A stretch of 47,864 nucleotides of DNA. Origin: Chitinophagaceae bacterium. GTDB lineage: Bacteria; Bacteroidota; Bacteroidia; Chitinophagales; Chitinophagaceae. Shown piece after piece: positions 45,142 through 47,864 of the stretch (position 1 is the stretch's first letter; every line of letters starts with the position of its first letter). Location: assembly GCA_947454235.1 (NCBI GenBank), contig CANGIY010000023.1, positions 1-47,864 of the forward strand, in the 5' to 3' direction. The notes under the pieces were generated by a model that was not told the origin of the DNA, made no database searches, and saw only the letters and a program-made list of their open reading frames with translations. The position numbers and the translations under genes are program-made.

Positions 45142-46449
45142 ATGAAATCTATTATCCTTACAATCTTTAGCACTTTGATGCTATCTTCAATTTCTCATGG
45201 ACAGTCGGGTCTAATTGCTCACTGGGACATGAATGGTTCGACAAACGATGTTTCAGGACACGGACACAATGGGCACGGTGTTGACATAGTTCCAGACACC
45301 GGAATGGATGGCGTTTATGGGCACGGCTATCGCTTTAATGGCAGTACCAGTCTTATTGGAGTGCCATACGACCCCAGCATTAATGTAAACCAGTTTTCAA
45401 TTGCTGCGATTGTTAAAATAAAAGGCTTTTATTACGGAAATTGTTCGGGTAACGTAATACTTACTCGCGGCAAGATTGGTTTGGGTGTCGATGGAAATTA
45501 TGGACTATTGCATTCTGGCTATCCGTATTCTTCAGACTGTCGTTCTAGAGATACAACGCACAATTGTTTTGTGGTTGAGGCATTTAATACATATAACCAT
45601 CCAACAAGTGATGTTCCCTATGCCGCAGAGCCGTATTTAATTGAGGATAAATGGTATAAAGTTATTGGAACGTATAATGATACAACTTATAAAGTTTACA
45701 TTGACGGTATCCTTATCTCTACAAATACAGCACCGTATCCAGGGCATTCGGTTGGCACTTCAACAGATAGCATTAGCATAGGGTTTGATGCATTTCAGGC
45801 TGCTGCTGGCTACCCTTATCAATTTAATGGTATTATTGATGATATTGAACTCTTCAATCGTGTAATGTCTGACAGTGAAATCCACAGTTACGGCGAGGAC
45901 AGTTTGTGCGGCGTCATTACTACTGACCCTGTTGCTGTGCATTTGACACAAGGAGGTAGCACCATGTACACCATTGCCACCTCAATCAGCCACCCTCTAT
46001 TTCAATGGCAAGCAGATCCGGGAACAGGTTTTGTGAACCTTATTAATATTGCGCCATATTCTGGAGTTACGACTGACACCCTACACATTAGCAGCGTTTC
46101 AGGTGCTATGGAAAATTACAATTTCAGATGTATAGTAACAAGTTCCACAACTTCTTGCACCGACACTTCTAATTCGGCAATACTAACAACAGCGGTTTCG
46201 AGCGTATTGAACTCTTATGAATTTAGGGTATTCCCTAACCCAACAAAGAATGTAGTGTCGATTGATATGCCGTCAAATATCCAGATCGATAATGTCGTTA
46301 TTAGCGACCTTGCGGGCAAATTACTGAAATCGCAAACCCTAAAAAACAATACCAATTTCATCAATGTAGAAGACCTGCCAACAGGCAACTATATACTAAA
46401 AATAGAAATTGAAAATCAGGTTATCAACAAGCTGTTTTCTAAACAATAG
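45142..46449 (+). CDS. Secreted LamG/concanavalin-like lectin-domain protein with T9SS sorting domain
   Basis: 435 residues with a signal peptide (MKSIILTIFSTLMLSSISHG). A LamG-like jelly roll (about 22-245) starts LIAHWDMNGSTNDVSGHGHNG-like and includes RFNGSTSLIGVPYDPSINV, YKVYIDGILISTNTAPYPG and the closing FNGIIDDIELFNRVMSDSEI, the usual LamG_3 ending. An Ig-like segment (GSTMYTIATSISHPLFQWQA) and a T9SS type A domain (FRVFPNPTKNVVSIDM ... GNYILKIEI) follow. Such domains bind glycans or proteins. It is probably a cell-surface binding protein; the ligand is unknown. A strong bidirectional palindrome follows the stop. Confidence 0.87.
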   Translation: MKSIILTIFSTLMLSSISHGQSGLIAHWDMNGSTNDVSGHGHNGHGVDIVPDTGMDGVYGHGYRFNGSTSLIGVPYDPSINVNQFSIAAIVKIKGFYYGNCSGNVILTRGKIGLGVDGNYGLLHSGYPYSSDCRSRDTTHNCFVVEAFNTYNHPTSDVPYAAEPYLIEDKWYKVIGTYNDTTYKVYIDGILISTNTAPYPGHSVGTSTDSISIGFDAFQAAAGYPYQFNGIIDDIELFNRVMSDSEIHSYGEDSLCGVITTDPVAVHLTQGGSTMYTIATSISHPLFQWQADPGTGFVNLINIAPYSGVTTDTLHISSVSGAMENYNFRCIVTSSTTSCTDTSNSAILTTAVSSVLNSYEFRVFPNPTKNVVSIDMPSNIQIDNVVISDLAGKLLKSQTLKNNTNFINVEDLPTGNYILKIEIENQVINKLFSKQ

Positions 46450-46471
46450 CTTACAATAAATACAACTTAAA

Positions 46472-46513
46472 TAAGAATAGGGTATCTCAAAATTTTGAGA
46501 TACCCTATTCTTA
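46472..46513. terminator. 42-bp perfect palindrome, bidirectional terminator
   Basis: A perfect inverted repeat with 21-base halves and no mismatch, centred at AAAA/TTTT (left half begins TAAGAATAGGGTATCTC). It lies 23 bases after the LamG gene, before the convergent VOC gene. The AT-rich centre gives each strand a hairpin with flanking T-rich ends, fitting bidirectional termination. Confidence 0.7.
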
Positions 46514-46612
46514 TACTTGAAAAGCAAGGTACACAATAGGAAGTCTCCCCTCACTACCTCACCGAAACCTTCCCTACCCATTCTCCGGCAGCACCTATAA
46601 CTCTGAGTTTAA

Positions 46613-47134
46613 CTACTTGGTAGTTGTTGCGCCCATCTTTGCACCTAACTTTTCAAACTCGATGTCATTGGGCTCCCAGAGTTCAACTTTATTGCCTTCG
46701 CAGTCGAGAATGTGGACGAACTTACCGTATTCAGCTTTTTCGACGCTGTCGCAAATAGTGACGCCCTCTTTTTTGAAGTCTTCGAGCAGCAGGTCTAAAT
46801 TTTCAACACGGTAGTTAATCATAAATTCCTTGGTAGAAGGCGCGAAGTAGTTGGTTGTTTCTTTGAATGGGCTCCATTGTGTAAAACCCTTTTTAGTACT
46901 ATCGGCACCCTGATACCATTCAAAAACACAACCATAATCGTTGGTTGATAGTCCCAAATGGTCTTTGTACCACGCCTTTACTTTTTTAGGGTCTTTACAT
47001 TTAAAGAAAATGCCACCAATGCTTGTTGCTCGCTTACGTGCAGTTGCTTTGTGTTCGTCGGAGATGGTTTTAAATGCAACACCAAAACAAAATGAGGCTG
47101 CCATAATAGCGAACATGATGAGATTTCTTTTCAT
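46613..47134 (-). CDS. Exported VOC (glyoxalase/dioxygenase-fold) family protein
   Basis: 173 residues. The first 20 residues (MKRNLIMFAIMAASFCFGVA) form a signal peptide or anchor, unusual for this normally cytoplasmic family. The VOC fold follows: GIFFKCKDPKKVKAWYKDHLGL (first beta-alpha-beta-beta-beta unit) and MINYRVENLDLLLEDFKKEGV with HILDCEGNKVELWEP (second unit, carrying the usual His and Glu metal ligands). Members include glyoxalases, antibiotic-binding proteins and dioxygenases, so the reaction cannot be predicted. It is a single gene, convergent with the LamG gene. A near-consensus TACCTTTA lies upstream. Confidence 0.82.
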   Translation of the reverse strand: MKRNLIMFAIMAASFCFGVAFKTISDEHKATARKRATSIGGIFFKCKDPKKVKAWYKDHLGLSTNDYGCVFEWYQGADSTKKGFTQWSPFKETTNYFAPSTKEFMINYRVENLDLLLEDFKKEGVTICDSVEKAEYGKFVHILDCEGNKVELWEPNDIEFEKLGAKMGATTTK

Positions 47135-47272
47135 GGTTTTTGGTTGATTTGAAAGGGTAAAGGTAGAGATAAATGTAATATACCAAATCAGTTTATCTGC
47201 CAGCCGCCAGCCTGCATTTCAGGCTATTATGACTAACATCATTTGCTATTTCCCCGAATGGACAAACAATGG

Positions 47273-47280
47273 TATATTTG
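47273..47280 (+). promoter_or_regulatory. -7 promoter element of the tRNA-Arg gene
   Basis: TATATTTG, an exact TAnnTTTG match, ends 8 bases before the first base of the tRNA, so the transcript would start at or very near the mature 5' end. Confidence 0.55.
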
Positions 47281-47288
47281 CGCCCCCC

Positions 47289-47360
47289 GGCTTCGTAGTA
47301 CAATGGATAGTATAAGAGTTTCCGAAGCTCCAGATTCAGGTTCGATTCCTGACGAAGCTA
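47289..47360 (+). tRNA. tRNA-Arg (anticodon CCG)
   Basis: 72 nt, without an encoded CCA end. The acceptor stem GGCTTCG pairs with CGAAGCT (first pair G-U). The D arm is GTAC / GTAT with loop GG. The anticodon loop TTCCGAA gives anticodon CCG, reading CGG (Arg); the anticodon stem AGAGT/GCTCC has an A-C mismatch at its outer end. The T arm is TCAGG / CCTGA with loop TTCGATT. The discriminator base is A. The variable loop has only four bases. Confidence 0.88.
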
Positions 47361-47451
47361 CTATCAGCAGAGTGATTTTTTTGTAAATTAGACAAGGGAA
47401 TCACTCTCCTTTTTTTTGTAAACAATTTCCACCCAACACTCACGTTATATT

Positions 47452-47864
47452 ATGATGATTCGTACCCTGATTTTGATTTTAGCCTGCCTTTTGGCGCAGT
47501 TTCAATTAAATGCACAAATTGAGACCCGACAGCTCTCGCTGAAAAAGCCAAAATTGAATGTACTCTATTACAATTTTGAAAACCAGGTTCAGATTAGGAA
47601 CCTACCTAAAAAGGCACGAGTAGTATTTGGTGATACTATTATTGCATCTGAAAGCGATGTTTTTATTCTAATGCCCAAAGAAGAAAAACCGAGCAGACTG
47701 TACGTCTACGACTCGATGGGTAAAGTTTGTTTTGAGAAAAAATTTGAGTGCAGAAAATGGGTGGGATTCGAGTTAAGAATTGGTGATATTAGCTACCCCT
47801 TCGCTACAAGGGCAGAAATTTTAAAGAATCCCTGTTTACGGTTTTATAGTGAAGATACGCTTGC
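47452..47864 (+). CDS. Exported protein of unknown function, 3' end beyond the window
   Basis: At least 137 residues, open to the window end. It starts at ATG 47452 (a second ATG at 47455 is equally possible) with a signal peptide (MIRTLILILACLLAQFQLNA). The mature part, QIETRQLSLKKPKLNVLYYN followed by FENQVQIRNLPKKARVVFGD, has beta-strand character, and its LNVLYYNFEN-type opening is loosely like the C-terminal domains of GldM or related gliding/T9SS components; this similarity is weak. No other motif is visible in the part shown. Confidence 0.7.
   Translation, partial: MMIRTLILILACLLAQFQLNAQIETRQLSLKKPKLNVLYYNFENQVQIRNLPKKARVVFGDTIIASESDVFILMPKEEKPSRLYVYDSMGKVCFEKKFECRKWVGFELRIGDISYPFATRAEILKNPCLRFYSEDTL

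Overview
The window looks like a chromosomal segment of a Bacteroidota bacterium, probably Chitinophagales/Sphingobacteriales-like (order is inference). Evidence seen: many start sites are preceded by the Bacteroidota -7 promoter element TAnnTTTG; several large secreted proteins end in type IX secretion (T9SS) type A sorting domains (a 'YPNP...' region followed by 'G.Y.V....' and a short basic end); start codons lack Shine-Dalgarno sequences; and there are typical Bacteroidota forms of a GbsR-like regulator, FtsE, ECF sigma factor and GyrA.

Layout. 1-113: tail of an insertion-sequence transposase entering from the left. 226-4953: ftsE, a secreted HExxH metallopeptidase, a MerC-like protein, a small membrane protein and a GbsR/MarR-type regulator with a candidate autoregulatory operator. 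5059-6641: an ECF sigma factor, its likely anti-sigma partner and an exported carbohydrate-binding-like protein, in one minus-strand operon. 6801-17798: a photolyase, then a block of large T9SS substrates (a giant subtilase, a lectin-like protein, a PNGase F-like deglycosidase) with two tiny lipoproteins between them. 17897-21079: gyrA bracketed by two direct copies of a 163-bp MITE-like element with 21-bp terminal inverted repeats; the second copy supplies part of the gyrA stop codon. 21125-30092: TPR protein, APC amino-acid permease, two outer-membrane-like proteins, an A-type Fe-S carrier, frr, a repeat-containing gap and clpB. 30182-33099: a tightly overlapping minus-strand operon of aminotransferase, HAD phosphatase and ATP-grasp ligase, which reads like an undescribed small-molecule or surface-modification pathway. 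33375-36320: alpha/beta hydrolase, moaC, mobA and a MoeB-rhodanese fusion (part of molybdenum cofactor synthesis). 36362-47134: a thioredoxin-like protein, a class III aminotransferase, an RlpA-like protein, a Pro/acidic-tailed protein, three T9SS substrates and an exported VOC protein. 47289-47360: tRNA-Arg(CCG). 47452-end: a partial exported protein.

Together this is mostly housekeeping sequence (GyrA, RRF, ClpB, Fe-S, Moco, tRNA) interleaved with a large secretome. No rRNA, CRISPR array, phage or complete insertion sequence is present. The points most worth a second look are the gyrA-flanking MITE pair, the aminotransferase/HAD/ATP-grasp operon with a palindrome over its promoter, the PNGase F-like secreted enzyme, and the regulator with a leaderless GTG start and an operator-like palindrome.
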